Notes: a model not told the origin generated them from the sequence alone. A stretch of DNA of 33,001 bases from Bacteroidota bacterium (GCA_023409975.1 JAEYQO010000020.1:1-33001); one strand, 5' to 3'. Positions 1 to 9,041 are shown, numbered from the stretch's first letter. Program-made: numbers and translations.

Positions 1-1666
1 AGGTCAGGTTCTGACCGAAAATGGGAATGGTATCGAACGCATCATTCTGGCAGTACGTAATCACTGGAGCTACAACAGGAGGATTAGGCGTCTGGTTTAC
101 TGTTACAGATACCGTTCTTGGTCCTGACGTATCAGGAATGCCAGTACCGCCGCAGGGGTATTCCAGAATCCGTAAAGTATAATTTCCCGCATGGTTTAAC
201 TGCAGGTTAGGAATAACCAGTACCGCATTAGTATCGATTAAGCCTCCTGGTCCGTTCCAGATGAATTTCGGTTGATTTATGCCTGGCGCACTGCCTACCA
301 ACACCAATGAATCTCCCGTACAATATACACCGCCACCGGTTACAGTGGGAGCATACAAGATTTCGACCAGGTAGTCTTCTGTTTCCCCGTAGGTGAAGCT
401 GGCACATCCTGTCAATGCTGCACCTGTCTGCGTTCCAGAATTTATAATACGCATACCCGTCACTCCGGTTGCAGCATTAGGTTCTACCGTAAAGCTCCCA
501 GTGAATACATTAGCCCCACTGGAATTTGAGCTAGTGAAAGCAACCTTTTCATTAGCGTCAAAACTGCCGTTTCTGTTGTAATCTATGAAAATGGCTGTAC
601 CGTTCGAGTGGTTCACAGTACCACAGTTTGAAATGGTGACCGAAAAAGGTACTGAAGTACCTTTGGTCAGACGAACAGGTGGCAGGGAATTGTAATTGGA
701 ATAAGTCATTCCATTAGTACCCACGCAGGGGGAGCTATTGTTTAAAGTGCTCAGTGTAACATTAGTGATGTCTTCATACAAAGCCGAAGTAGCGCCTGAG
801 GTACAATAACATGGTGGAACGGAAGCCAGGGACACTAAGCCGGATGTATCCGACAATCCGCTATTGGTACAGGTGACAACAACCCTGTAATCTGTTGCGG
901 CACTCTGGTTAGATACGGACAGGTTGTAATTGGTTCCATTGGGAACATTCACCCAATGGGTATCGCAACCTTCCCTTTTTTGCCATTGATAGTTAAGATT
1001 ACTAAATCCAGGGAGGTTCTGCAAGCTCAATGTCACCGGACAGGAACCTGTCGCTATTGCAGGACCGGCCACCGGGGCACCAGCACATGGTACAGCAGGA
1101 ATGAAATGAATCTTCCCGATCCAACCCCTGGGAGAATTAGCAGGCGTAGTGGGCGGTGCGCCACCCGCGTAACCAATGTTCGTACCCGTTATAAGGTTCA
1201 CGCCTCCCATTGTGATGGTCGTGGTACCAGCAGGTAAAGTATGATACCGTTGTCTTCCTGTTGTACCAGAATAGGCAGCCACAGCAAAGGCCCAGGTAGT
1301 ATTGGCTGGAAGGATAAAGTTCAGACCCGAAAGAAAGGTCTGTGTATTAGTATTGGCAGTGTTAGCGACACCATTGAAGGTGCCCGAAGCAATCAGGTTC
1401 CATCCATTAGCTGCAGAGATATTACCAGGGGATCCACTTAACGGGGTAGTTTTATAATAGATCGCGGCGGTGGTGGTTCCGCTGGTTCCTACCACCCCCT
1501 CTATCTCAGTGATTATAACATCAAAAGCATTCGTATTCTGCAAATTGAATGTTACAGTACCGCTACCGTTATTATTAGTAAAGTTGGTAGTTGTTGATAA
1601 AACAATTTGCCCTTCCGAAAATACAGACAGCAGCAGGCTAAAAGCCAACAGTAATATTCTTCTCAT
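1..1666 (-). CDS. Large exported surface protein with Ig-like and GEVEDY-type domains, partial
   Basis: The reading frame is open from an ATG at 1664-1666 leftward to the window edge, so at least 555 residues are present and the C-terminus is missing. The N-terminus (MRRILLLAFSLLLSVFSEGQ) looks like a signal peptide. Residues of about 20-190 are rich in Thr, Asn, Gly and Ser and predicted to be beta-structured. An Ig-like segment with spaced cysteines follows. A domain ending in GETEDYLVEI at about residue 427-436 matches the GEVEDY signature common in Bacteroidota secreted proteins. Another Ig/PKD-like segment (GGVYCTGDSLVLVG) then runs to the edge. Proteins of this build usually end in a T9SS sorting domain, which would lie outside the window, so secretion by T9SS is inference. 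Adhesion or a surface structural role is likely, but no catalytic motif is visible. Short rightward reading frames in this stretch are shadows of this gene. Confidence 0.85.
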   Translation of the reverse strand, partial: MRRILLLAFSLLLSVFSEGQIVLSTTTNFTNNNGSGTVTFNLQNTNAFDVIITEIEGVVGTSGTTTAAIYYKTTPLSGSPGNISAANGWNLIASGTFNGVANTANTNTQTFLSGLNFILPANTTWAFAVAAYSGTTGRQRYHTLPAGTTTITMGGVNLITGTNIGYAGGAPPTTPANSPRGWIGKIHFIPAVPCAGAPVAGPAIATGSCPVTLSLQNLPGFSNLNYQWQKREGCDTHWVNVPNGTNYNLSVSNQSAATDYRVVVTCTNSGLSDTSGLVSLASVPPCYCTSGATSALYEDITNVTLSTLNNSSPCVGTNGMTYSNYNSLPPVRLTKGTSVPFSVTISNCGTVNHSNGTAIFIDYNRNGSFDANEKVAFTSSNSSGANVFTGSFTVEPNAATGVTGMRIINSGTQTGAALTGCASFTYGETEDYLVEILYAPTVTGGGVYCTGDSLVLVGSAPGINQPKFIWNGPGGLIDTNAVLVIPNLQLNHAGNYTLRILEYPCGGTGIPDTSGPRTVSVTVNQTPNPPVVAPVITYCQNDAFDTIPIFGQNLT

Positions 1667-1727
1667 TGGAGTCAGATAAAATTGTCAAACAGGTGGGAAT
1701 CAATCCAGGGGTAGCCCTAATGGCATG

Positions 1728-1735
1728 CAAAGGTA
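1728..1735 (-). promoter_or_regulatory. Bacteroidota -7 box TACCTTTG
   Basis: The minus strand reads TACCTTTG, an exact match to TAnnTTTG, 61 bases upstream of the ATG of the leftward surface protein gene. It lies just downstream of the terminator of the preceding gene, as expected for an independent transcription unit. No convincing -33 TTG is seen at the usual spacing. Confidence 0.5.
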
Positions 1736-1770
1736 ATAGACTGCAGGAACATCTTGAAGGTTGGTACATC

Positions 1771-1809
1771 AAAAAAGAAGACCTGTGTCTGACAAATGAC
1801 ACAGGTCTT
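1771..1809 (-). terminator. Rho-independent terminator after the FG-GAP protein gene
   Basis: Perfect 12-bp inverted repeat (AAGACCTGTGTC at 1778-1789 with GACACAGGTCTT at 1798-1809) and an 8-base loop. Read leftward it is followed by CTTTTTT. It starts 22 bases beyond the stop codon of the FG-GAP gene and separates it from the surface protein gene to the left. Confidence 0.9.
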
Positions 1810-1831
1810 AAAATAATATAATAGATGGATC

Positions 1832-4588
1832 TTAGTCTAGTACCACCAGTCTTGCGACTTTGCGCGCCGTTTTCGTTGAGAGAACGCAGATGTAGGTACC
1901 TGCAGGCAATTCCGAAACCGATACTTCTTTACCTGAAGTGCCGGAAGAAATAGTTTCGTGATATAATCTTTGTCCTGTAACTGCGTATATCATGAGTTCT
2001 TTGCTCTCCTGAGCCATACTTTCATCCCAACTGAAGTAAACCATTTCATTAGCAGGATTCGGATAAATATTCATCCCTCCGCTTGCTGAAGCCACTTCGG
2101 AAACATCGACCATCATAACCTGCCTGAAAAGCTGCACACCACCCAGAATGTTTCCTACGACCATTTCATACATGCCATCACCGTCCAGATCAGCAATCGC
2201 AGGTGCGGAACGCATTCCGGACCATTTTGACAGGTGACCATAGATATTGGAATATATCGAATCCACTAATTGATAAGGTACGGTCACATTTCCATTCTGC
2301 AACCCGGAATACCTGTAGATTCTACCGGAATTGCTACCCAGCATCAGGTACTCATCATTAGTATTATCCATTTTCCCCACCCATGGTACACTGGATCCAG
2401 AGAAGGTATTCTCAGGATCTGCCTTAGCAAGACCAAGGCGACTGTTCTTATGCTCCAGCTTTAATTCATTAGTGTTTCCAACATTCTTATAATAGGCTAC
2501 CCATCCACCATGACCGCCAATAAGCAGATCTTTCTTACCGTCTTTATCTATGTCGAATATAAAGGGCGCCGCCTGTTGGAAGGAGTCGATATCTACATTA
2601 TTCTTATCCTTTAGTACCAACTGTGACATTTGCCAGTTGGGCTGTCCTGTACCTGCTGCCTGATTCTTATAGAATGAGATAGTGCCATCTGCATGACCAA
2701 CTACCAGATCATCTTTTCCATCATTGTCCAGATCACCAACGGCTGGATAAGCCCCACGGATATTTTGGCTATGAATTCCAAGAAAGTTGCCATCAATCAG
2801 CGTGAATGCTGGATTACCTGGTGTACTTGTATTCTTATAATAGCTGATCCTGGCCCTCAGGGTTCCATTACTCTGGAAGTACCCATCCCCACCTACGAAA
2901 AGATCCGGTCTGCCATCTTTATCATAATCATAAATCATAGGATATGAACCCGCTCCAACATCTATCGTTTCCCTTGACAACGTACTGTCTCCCTGATAGG
3001 TAAACACAGGGCTCGTTGAGGTACCGGTATTACGATACCAGGCCACATTTCTGTAATTCTCGGATGCATTATCTGAATTCGGACTTAACAGCAGATCATC
3101 CAGTCCGTCCTGGTCGAAGTCAAGTGAAAAGGCTGCGGGCCATTGGGCCATTTTGAAGTTATGACCATTACTGGTCCATGAGGTATCCTGGCTGATGATA
3201 GTATCTCTGAAATGGTTCGCTTCAACCTTACCATTAATCAGCAACTGAATATCAGAAAAAGAAAGGTTGCCGTTCAGGTAATCCAGATCGGAATCTCCGT
3301 CGTAGTCGAAAAAGCATAGTGTATTACCTGAGTGAGTGGTCTTGTAAGGTGTGGGGTCCGGTTGCATAAGTTCGCAACTAACGCCCAGGACGTGACTTCT
3401 TTCCCAGCCCTGGTACAATTTGCCCCAGCACGCATCCTTTAGATTGATCCGGATACTGTCGCAGGGTAAGTGCTCTTCCACCTGATAATTCTTATAGAAA
3501 TTAATATAGGCCCCCAGGATATTAAATGCAAAAAAGTCGAGGTCTCCGTCATGGTCAATATCGGCGATACCGGGAATATCCCCGCCAGGATCACAGTAGG
3601 CATTTACATCACCGAATGGATTGCTGCTGATCCAGGTGATATTGTCTAAAAAGATATTATTACCACCTGCACTGGTACCCTTAAAGATCAGATATACCTG
3701 CGGACCAGTCACCGTTACAGGAATTTCAAAGGTATACTCGTACCAGCCAGGACCTGGTTTTGTATCAGGTATATTGAGGCTTCGGGAACGCGCCACCTTT
3801 GCTATATAGGTAGCGTTCGAAAGGCTGGCGGAAGTGTTCACATAAATGGCAAGACTATCTGCCGCTGTATGATTATCCCTATAGATATGGAAGCTCACTT
3901 TGGCATTCATTCCAAGCTGGTCTGAAATCCGGAAGGATTTGGTAATCAGTAAATCGCTGGATCCTGCACCTAGACTATTGCTGTTGAACCTCGCCATTCC
4001 CGTACCCTGCTGGGGACTGGTCGTGGGGTTGGTGCCATTGGTCACCCGGCTCCAGCCTGTACCCGTGGTTGTCCACTGGGTAGGTGGAAACTGGGTGAAT
4101 TCGAAAGATTCCTGATTTCTGTAGGGTGGACTGTATAACAGAGCTTTATACTTCGTGAAGTGGAGTTCGTTATTCTGGTAGTGCCCGCGGTACACTTCGA
4201 ATCCTGGATTGCCCCGGGTGAAGAGGTCAGGAATCTCATCACAATTATAGTCCAACAGTTTCATATAACTGTTCACTCTGGGGAAATGCTTCTCATATTG
4301 AGGCCGGTATCGATAAACCGGATTTCCCGGGCTACCATAATTAATAAACGTTCTGACTAGCTCAGGTCCCTTTTCGAATACCACAAGATCCGGCTTCCCA
4401 TCCTGATTCAGATCAGCCATTGCCATCTGCGGTGTATTGAACCCACCTGCAAAAGGAAACTTGCGACCCAGCGGACTGTTTAGCTGGTAGCTGGTGTCGG
4501 GCTGATAGACATTGCCCTGAAATTGTGCAAAGGCTGCATCGGAAAGTAAAAGACCGACTGCAAGGGTAATCAAGGTTGCTCTAGTCAT
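1832..4588 (-). CDS. FG-GAP/VCBS repeat T9SS cargo protein with inserted jelly-roll domain
   Basis: An exported 918-residue protein. A signal peptide ends near residue 21 (DAAFAQ). Repeats with calcium-binding DxDxDGxxD cores run through the protein: DLNQDGKPD at 59-67, DIDHDGDLD at 343-351, then DYDGDSDLD, DFDQDGLDD, DYDKDGRPD, DLDNDGKDD, DIDKDGKKD and DLDGDGMYE. They are typical of FG-GAP/VCBS beta-propellers. Between the first and second group, residues of about 161-321 form a different domain (start ESFEF, end FLDNITW) resembling a MAM or cleaved-adhesin jelly-roll, which often binds carbohydrate or protein. The last 75 residues (NIYPNPANEMVYFSW, then GQRLY and LPAGTYICVL) are a type A T9SS sorting domain, so the protein is predicted to cross the outer membrane and be anchored or released. 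Its substrate is unknown. The short-chain dehydrogenase gene ends 36 bases upstream and may be co-transcribed. Confidence 0.93.
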   Translation of the reverse strand: MTRATLITLAVGLLLSDAAFAQFQGNVYQPDTSYQLNSPLGRKFPFAGGFNTPQMAMADLNQDGKPDLVVFEKGPELVRTFINYGSPGNPVYRYRPQYEKHFPRVNSYMKLLDYNCDEIPDLFTRGNPGFEVYRGHYQNNELHFTKYKALLYSPPYRNQESFEFTQFPPTQWTTTGTGWSRVTNGTNPTTSPQQGTGMARFNSNSLGAGSSDLLITKSFRISDQLGMNAKVSFHIYRDNHTAADSLAIYVNTSASLSNATYIAKVARSRSLNIPDTKPGPGWYEYTFEIPVTVTGPQVYLIFKGTSAGGNNIFLDNITWISSNPFGDVNAYCDPGGDIPGIADIDHDGDLDFFAFNILGAYINFYKNYQVEEHLPCDSIRINLKDACWGKLYQGWERSHVLGVSCELMQPDPTPYKTTHSGNTLCFFDYDGDSDLDYLNGNLSFSDIQLLINGKVEANHFRDTIISQDTSWTSNGHNFKMAQWPAAFSLDFDQDGLDDLLLSPNSDNASENYRNVAWYRNTGTSTSPVFTYQGDSTLSRETIDVGAGSYPMIYDYDKDGRPDLFVGGDGYFQSNGTLRARISYYKNTSTPGNPAFTLIDGNFLGIHSQNIRGAYPAVGDLDNDGKDDLVVGHADGTISFYKNQAAGTGQPNWQMSQLVLKDKNNVDIDSFQQAAPFIFDIDKDGKKDLLIGGHGGWVAYYKNVGNTNELKLEHKNSRLGLAKADPENTFSGSSVPWVGKMDNTNDEYLMLGSNSGRIYRYSGLQNGNVTVPYQLVDSIYSNIYGHLSKWSGMRSAPAIADLDGDGMYEMVVGNILGGVQLFRQVMMVDVSEVASASGGMNIYPNPANEMVYFSWDESMAQESKELMIYAVTGQRLYHETISSGTSGKEVSVSELPAGTYICVLSTKTARKVARLVVLD

Positions 4589-4624
4589 AATTCAGAATAT
4601 TTAAAATATAGACTCAGTAATGCT

Positions 4625-5446
4625 TTATTTGGTTGGGCTATACTTCTTTAAGGGAGAGCCCGGCTCGTTCAGAAAATGTTTATACACGAGGCTATCCAGC
4701 ACACCCGGCAACCATCTGCTCAGCCATACGGTTAGTTTTCCCTGTCCTGTCATTACCACGGTTCTTTTCCTCTTTTCAATAGATGACAGAATAATCGATG
4801 CACAGGTTTCAGCGCTCATCAGTTTGTCCTCACTTAGCGGAGTTTCCCGTTGCGTACTACCATCGGCACTCCTTGCCACATTCCGGATATTCGAACTGGT
4901 AAATCCCGGAGACACCCACATGACATGAACGCCTGTTTGCAGGAGTTCCGTTTTCAATGCCTCAAGAAACCCCTGAACAGCGAACTTCGACGCTGAGTAT
5001 CCTGTCCGGCCCGGCAGTCCACGATAGCCTGCTATCGAAGAAATTCCCACTATGACGCCCCCCGATTTCTTAATCGCCGGTAAGGCGTACTTCGTACAGT
5101 ATACCGTTCCCCAGAAGTTAATATCCATCAGCTCCCGGATAACGCCCAGATCCACATCTTCGAAAAGCGCCCGCATACTAATCCCGGCATTGTTTATAAG
5201 AACATCTATTTGCCCCCATCGTCCTTCGACGGAACTGATGAAGGACTTGCAGTCTGCCTCCTGACTTACATCAGCCTGAAAACACAGCACCTCATTACTA
5301 TCACCGAAAGTCTCCTTTAATTTATCAAGATTTCTTGCACAAACTGCCAATTTTGCTCCCTGCTCCAGTGCTTGTAACCCCAGAGCTCTTCCGATCCCTG
5401 AAGATGCACCCGTTATAACTATTACCTTTCCTTCTATTGAACCCAT
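4625..5446 (-). CDS. Short-chain dehydrogenase/reductase (SDR family)
   Basis: A 273-residue classical SDR, an NAD(P)-dependent oxidoreductase of unknown substrate. Numbered from the ATG at 5444-5446, the cofactor motif TGASSGIG is at 12-19, NNAG at 85-88, the catalytic Ser in GISSIAG near 136-137, and the YSASK active site has Tyr150 and Lys154. CARN at 36-39, with Arg after the second strand, hints at NADP(H) preference. A frame extension adds 13 residues (MPCVDFVNCVVFT) from an upstream ATG at 5485, but family members begin directly with a GKxxxITG-type strand, so the internal ATG is preferred. The C-terminal 50 residues are basic and hydrophobic (VWLSRWLPGVLD) and could touch the membrane. 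The next gene leftward begins 36 bases after the stop, so the two may share a transcript. Confidence 0.9.
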   Translation of the reverse strand: MGSIEGKVIVITGASSGIGRALGLQALEQGAKLAVCARNLDKLKETFGDSNEVLCFQADVSQEADCKSFISSVEGRWGQIDVLINNAGISMRALFEDVDLGVIRELMDINFWGTVYCTKYALPAIKKSGGVIVGISSIAGYRGLPGRTGYSASKFAVQGFLEALKTELLQTGVHVMWVSPGFTSSNIRNVARSADGSTQRETPLSEDKLMSAETCASIILSSIEKRKRTVVMTGQGKLTVWLSRWLPGVLDSLVYKHFLNEPGSPLKKYSPTK

Positions 5447-5810
5447 TGTAAAAACGACACAATTTACAAAATCCACACACGGCAAAACAGAACTTTAGTC
5501 ACCCTCTGGTCATCTGCTGCCTTGCCCGACCAGTCTTATATTGAAAAAGATATGCACATACGTTGATAACAGGACAAACGGATGAGGCATAGTATTTTTT
5601 ATTTTCACTTCAGGAAGGATCGGGATTCTTCCTGACGGACAAGCCGGTGTCCTGCCTGAGGTCCGAAAAACCGAATGGAAAACATGCGAAAGTGTTCCGG
5701 TAACTGCTCTAAGTGTCGAAGTGGCCCCTCATGTGCTAACTTAACACTATCATAACTTTATATATGACACTTATCATCTAAATTAGATTAAAAAGAAAAC
5801 AGGAACGACA
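5447..5810. other. Divergent intergenic region with a stem-loop
   Basis: These 364 bases separate the leftward SDR gene from the rightward phoH gene. An 8-bp perfect inverted repeat with a 10-base loop (TCAGGAAG at 5610-5617, CTTCCTGA at 5628-5635) is followed by a GGAC/GTCC pairing at about 5637-5653. There is no T-tract on either side, so it is not an intrinsic terminator. The sequence TAACTTTA near 5752-5759 is one mismatch from a -7 box and could serve phoH. I see no coding potential or tRNA here. Confidence 0.4.
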
Positions 5811-6833
5811 TTGACAGAAACAATCATTAATCTCGAAACCGTTAATCCCATTGAATTCTTCGGGATCAACAATAGTAAGTTCGATATTCTGAAGCGTAAG
5901 TTTCCATTACTCAAAATACTCTCCCGCGGCTCCCAGATCAAACTCTCCGGACAACCAGACGAAGTAGCCTCTGCTCAGGGCAAAATCGCCCAGATCGTGA
6001 AATATCTTGAGCGTAATGGCCATCTTTCAGAAAACTATTTCGCCAGGATACTTGGAGATGAAGAACAGGGGGAAGCACCGCTGGAAGATCCGGGAAACAA
6101 CGATATTCTTGTTTTTGGACCCAACGGGAAGGTGATCCGTGCCAAGACGGCCAATCAGAAGCTGATGGCTTCCGTATCTGAAAAGAACGATATCATTTTT
6201 GCGGTAGGACCTGCCGGTACCGGTAAAACTTACACGGCAGTCGCACTGGCTGTTAGAGCACTCAAGAATAAAGCAGTGCGTAAGATCATTCTTACACGAC
6301 CTGCAGTGGAAGCAGGGGAAAGCCTGGGGTTCTTACCCGGCGATCTGAAGGAGAAGATTGATCCTTATCTGCGGCCTTTATATGATGCTTTGGACGACAT
6401 GATCCCGAGTGATAAGCTCAACTACTACATGGCGAACAGGATCATCGAAATCGCTCCCCTTGCTTATATGCGGGGTCGAACGCTGGATAATTCCTTTATC
6501 ATTCTCGATGAGGCCCAGAATGCCACCGACCTTCAGTTGAAAATGTTTCTCACGAGGATCGGAGCTTCTGCGAAGGCCATCATCACCGGTGACCTGACCC
6601 AGGTTGACTTACCAAAGAATCAGAAATCGGGTCTCGGCAAAGCCGCACGTATTCTGAAGAATATCGAGGGAATTGCGCATATTGAACTGGATGAAGCCGA
6701 CGTGGTTCGTCACCGGTTGGTGAAGCACATCATCAGGGCATATGAAAAAGACCAGGAACGCGAGGATCAGCGAAAAGAGGCTGATCAGAAAGCGAGGGAA
6801 CAGGCCCGAAGCCAGGACGAATCGAGGTCTTAA
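5811..6833 (+). CDS. phoH: PhoH-family ATPase
   Basis: A 340-residue cytoplasmic P-loop ATPase of the PhoH/YbeZ group, linked in other bacteria to RNA metabolism and partnered with the endoribonuclease YbeY. The N-terminal 75 residues resemble a KH-like RNA-binding domain (FFGINNSKFDILKRKFP, then GSQIKLSG). Walker A is GPAGTGKT at 133-140, the family signature TRPAVEAGESLGFLPGD is at 162-178, and Walker B is FIILDEAQN at 229-237. The last 30 residues are a highly charged tail of Glu, Arg, Lys and Gln. Translation starts at a TTG with AGGAA about 6 bases upstream. No ATG exists in frame until well inside the conserved region, so the TTG is well supported. No ybeY lies alongside in this window. 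A strong terminator follows the gene. Confidence 0.95.
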   Translation: MTETIINLETVNPIEFFGINNSKFDILKRKFPLLKILSRGSQIKLSGQPDEVASAQGKIAQIVKYLERNGHLSENYFARILGDEEQGEAPLEDPGNNDILVFGPNGKVIRAKTANQKLMASVSEKNDIIFAVGPAGTGKTYTAVALAVRALKNKAVRKIILTRPAVEAGESLGFLPGDLKEKIDPYLRPLYDALDDMIPSDKLNYYMANRIIEIAPLAYMRGRTLDNSFIILDEAQNATDLQLKMFLTRIGASAKAIITGDLTQVDLPKNQKSGLGKAARILKNIEGIAHIELDEADVVRHRLVKHIIRAYEKDQEREDQRKEADQKAREQARSQDESRS

Positions 6834-6857
6834 ACAAAAGTGAAAATCTAAATTCGG

Positions 6858-6890
6858 AAGTGCCGGCAGCGATGCTGGCACTTTCTTTTT
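6858..6890 (+). terminator. Rho-independent terminator after phoH
   Basis: AAGTGCCGGC (6858-6867) pairs with GCTGGCACTT (6874-6883) with one G-U pair and a 6-base loop, followed by TCTTTTT. It is 25 bases after the phoH stop codon. Confidence 0.9.
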
Positions 6891-6935
6891 CCCGCCTACT
6901 CTGAAAGATTGATTTTAAACTAAAAAGAATGGCAT

Positions 6936-7643
6936 ATGTGGCGCAGGATCGTATTATTGATTGTGGGATTCGGAATTGGATTCACAGCACAGGCTCAAAT
7001 ATCAGACACACATACAGTACCCGATTATAACGAGATTGAAAAGCTTACTAAAGATGAAGGATCGATGTTCTACTACGATAATCTGTTCAGCAGGTATATG
7101 AACAACGATACTACGCTTTCACTACGTGATTACAGAATGCTGTATTATGGAAATTTCTTTCAGGACTCTTATAAACCTTTCTACCATAGCCCCCAGGCAG
7201 ACAGCATCAAACTACTGCTCACGAATAACGAAGAGCTGACGACCAGAGACTGGGAAGAATTAGTCCGTCTGGGCACAGCGAACCTGCAGCAAAACCCATT
7301 CGATCTTAAAGGCATAAACATTGTCTGGGTTTCCCATAAAACGCTTGGCGATACTATAGAGGCCCGGTTCTACTTCGACAAACTGAAAAAGCTGGTGCAA
7401 ACCATTCTCGCCAGTGGAGATGGCCTTAGCGAGGAAACGGCCTTTCACGTGCTGAATGTAGCACATGAATACGATATCATTAATATACTGGGTTATGAAT
7501 TCGGAGGCGACCAGCAATTAACGGATAATCACTGCGATTATCTCTCCCTTAAACATAACGATGATCAATTGCAGGGTCTGTACTTCGATGTAAAACAGGT
7601 TTTCGCTGGCTATGAACGGAACGCAGTGGTCCTCGAACCCTAG
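6936..7643 (+). CDS. Exported DUF4919 family protein
   Basis: A 235-residue protein with a signal peptide (MWRRIVLLIVGFGIGFTAQA, cleavage predicted before Q21). The mature part opens with PDYNEIEKLTKDEGSMFYY and has YNNDTTL-like and DYRMLYYGNFFQ segments, which I recognise as the DUF4919 family found mainly in Bacteroidota. It ends with an LYFDVKQVFAGYE segment typical of the same family. Its function is unknown. There are no lipobox, transmembrane or catalytic motifs, so it is probably periplasmic and helical. It stands alone between the phoH terminator and the hutI promoter, so it is probably transcribed separately. Family assignment is from memory of its motifs; no biochemical role is implied. 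Confidence 0.85.
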   Translation: MWRRIVLLIVGFGIGFTAQAQISDTHTVPDYNEIEKLTKDEGSMFYYDNLFSRYMNNDTTLSLRDYRMLYYGNFFQDSYKPFYHSPQADSIKLLLTNNEELTTRDWEELVRLGTANLQQNPFDLKGINIVWVSHKTLGDTIEARFYFDKLKKLVQTILASGDGLSEETAFHVLNVAHEYDIINILGYEFGGDQQLTDNHCDYLSLKHNDDQLQGLYFDVKQVFAGYERNAVVLEP

Positions 7644-7660
7644 GGTTTGACATTTCCTGC

Positions 7661-7668
7661 TACTTTTG
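7661..7668 (+). promoter_or_regulatory. Bacteroidota -7 box TACTTTTG before hutI
   Basis: Exact TAnnTTTG match, 19 bases between its last G and the hutI ATG. A TTTG at 7646 lies only 11 bases upstream, which is closer than the normal -33 spacing, so only the -7 element is supported. Confidence 0.55.
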
Positions 7669-7687
7669 CTGCTAAACATACCTGTTC

Positions 7688-8929
7688 ATGCACTTGTTGA
7701 TCACCAATATTGGAAAGCTTTGTTGTGTAGAAAAAGAAGGTAAGACCGTCGATCGTTTAAGCGGTAAGGAAATGGCCGGCATTCCCGTCATAGAAAATGC
7801 CTGGCTATACCTCGAGGATGGCCTGATCCACAGTTTCGGCAGGATGAATGACATGGACTTCGTAGCAGCAGAAAACAATTTTGATGCTGAAGGTAGGACC
7901 ATACTTCCCTGTTGGGTCGACAGCCATACCCATATTGTATTTGCCGCACCGCGTGATCAGGAATTTGTCGACAGGATCAAAGGGCTCAGTTACGAGGAAA
8001 TCGCTAAACGAGGAGGGGGGATTCTTAACTCCGCACGACGGCTCAACGATATTAGCGAAGAGGAGCTGTACGACCAGAGTCTGGCCCGGCTGGAAAAACT
8101 CATTGCTCAGGGAACAGGGGCTATAGAAATAAAAAGTGGATATGGTCTGTCTCTATACAGCGAACTGAAGATGCTCCGGGTCATCCGGAAATTGAAGGAA
8201 ACGGTGCCGATTCCCGTCAAGGCTTCTTTTCTGGCTGCTCATGCCTATCCTCCGGAATTTAAAAATGATCATGAAGGCTATCTGCGTTTAATCATTGACG
8301 AAATGCTTCCCCAGGTGGCAGATGAAGGGCTCGCCGATTATATGGATGTGTTTTGCGAGGAAGGCTTCTTCAGTGTGGAGGAAACGAGCCGCTTACTCGA
8401 AGCCGGATGGAAGTACGGTCTGAAACCGAAGATTCACGCCAATCAACTGCACTTCTCAGGAGGTGTTCAGGTGGGCATCAAGCATAATGCAGTAAGTGTC
8501 GACCACCTTGAGAGTGTGGGCGATGAGGAAATAGACGCACTGAAATCGAGCAATACCATCCCTACTCTGCTGCCGGGAGCGGCTTTCTTCCTTGGGATGC
8601 ACTATCAACCCGCCAGAAAGATGATCGATGCCGGCTTGCCGGTCTGTCTCGCTACTGATTACAACCCGGGGTCAAATCCATCCGGAAACATCCCCTTACT
8701 ATTAACGTTGGCCTGTACCCAGTTGAAAATGACCCCTGAGGAGGCGATCAATGCAGTGACGATCAATGGCGCTGCAGCCCTTGAAATGAGTCAGGAACTG
8801 GGTTCCATTGCACCGGGTAAAAAAGCCAATCTGATCATAACGAGGAAGATCCCCTCGCTATCATACATTCCCTATGATTACGGGAACAATCCTGTGGAAA
8901 AGATGATCCTGAACGGGGCATTCTATTGA
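7688..8929 (+). CDS. hutI: Imidazolonepropionase
   Basis: A 413-residue amidohydrolase, the normal size for HutI. It hydrolyses 4-imidazolone-5-propionate to N-formimino-L-glutamate, the third step of histidine breakdown, in the cytoplasm. The metal site starts with VDSHTHIVF, with zinc ligands His80 and His82. EIKSGYGLS, the HANQLHFSGG segment, AVSVDHLES and the late TDYNPGSNPSG with the metal aspartate all match HutI rather than other amidohydrolases. No hutH, hutU or formiminoglutamate gene adjoins it, so it is separated from the rest of the pathway. The start ATG is 19 bases after a -7 box, giving a very short leader. Confidence 0.95.
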   Translation: MHLLITNIGKLCCVEKEGKTVDRLSGKEMAGIPVIENAWLYLEDGLIHSFGRMNDMDFVAAENNFDAEGRTILPCWVDSHTHIVFAAPRDQEFVDRIKGLSYEEIAKRGGGILNSARRLNDISEEELYDQSLARLEKLIAQGTGAIEIKSGYGLSLYSELKMLRVIRKLKETVPIPVKASFLAAHAYPPEFKNDHEGYLRLIIDEMLPQVADEGLADYMDVFCEEGFFSVEETSRLLEAGWKYGLKPKIHANQLHFSGGVQVGIKHNAVSVDHLESVGDEEIDALKSSNTIPTLLPGAAFFLGMHYQPARKMIDAGLPVCLATDYNPGSNPSGNIPLLLTLACTQLKMTPEEAINAVTINGAAALEMSQELGSIAPGKKANLIITRKIPSLSYIPYDYGNNPVEKMILNGAFY

Positions 8930-9012
8930 TAGGTGCCAGTCAGTCCCGCACCCAGGGCATTTGCGGTGTTTCGCAGCAGCGCAATTGAAATACGATTTTT
9001 ACCCTGAATGTT

Positions 9013-9020
9013 TACTTTTG
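9013..9020 (+). promoter_or_regulatory. Bacteroidota -7 box TACTTTTG before efp
   Basis: Exact TAnnTTTG match, 21 bases before the efp ATG and identical in sequence to the hutI box. A TTG lies about 25 bases upstream, slightly too far for an ideal -33. The box lies inside a longer open frame that starts at 8961, which argues that this extension is not translated. Confidence 0.6.
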
Positions 9021-9041
9021 CAGTCTGTTCAAAAACAATTT

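Noticed and set aside
393..1679. Several small rightward frames in the first 1.7 kb
   Set aside because: All are antisense to the leftward partial surface protein gene, whose translation contains a GEVEDY-type domain.
8961..9041. N-terminal extension of EF-P by 27 residues
   Set aside because: The -7 box at 9013-9020 lies inside it, and the ATG at 9042 gives the exact usual EF-P length.
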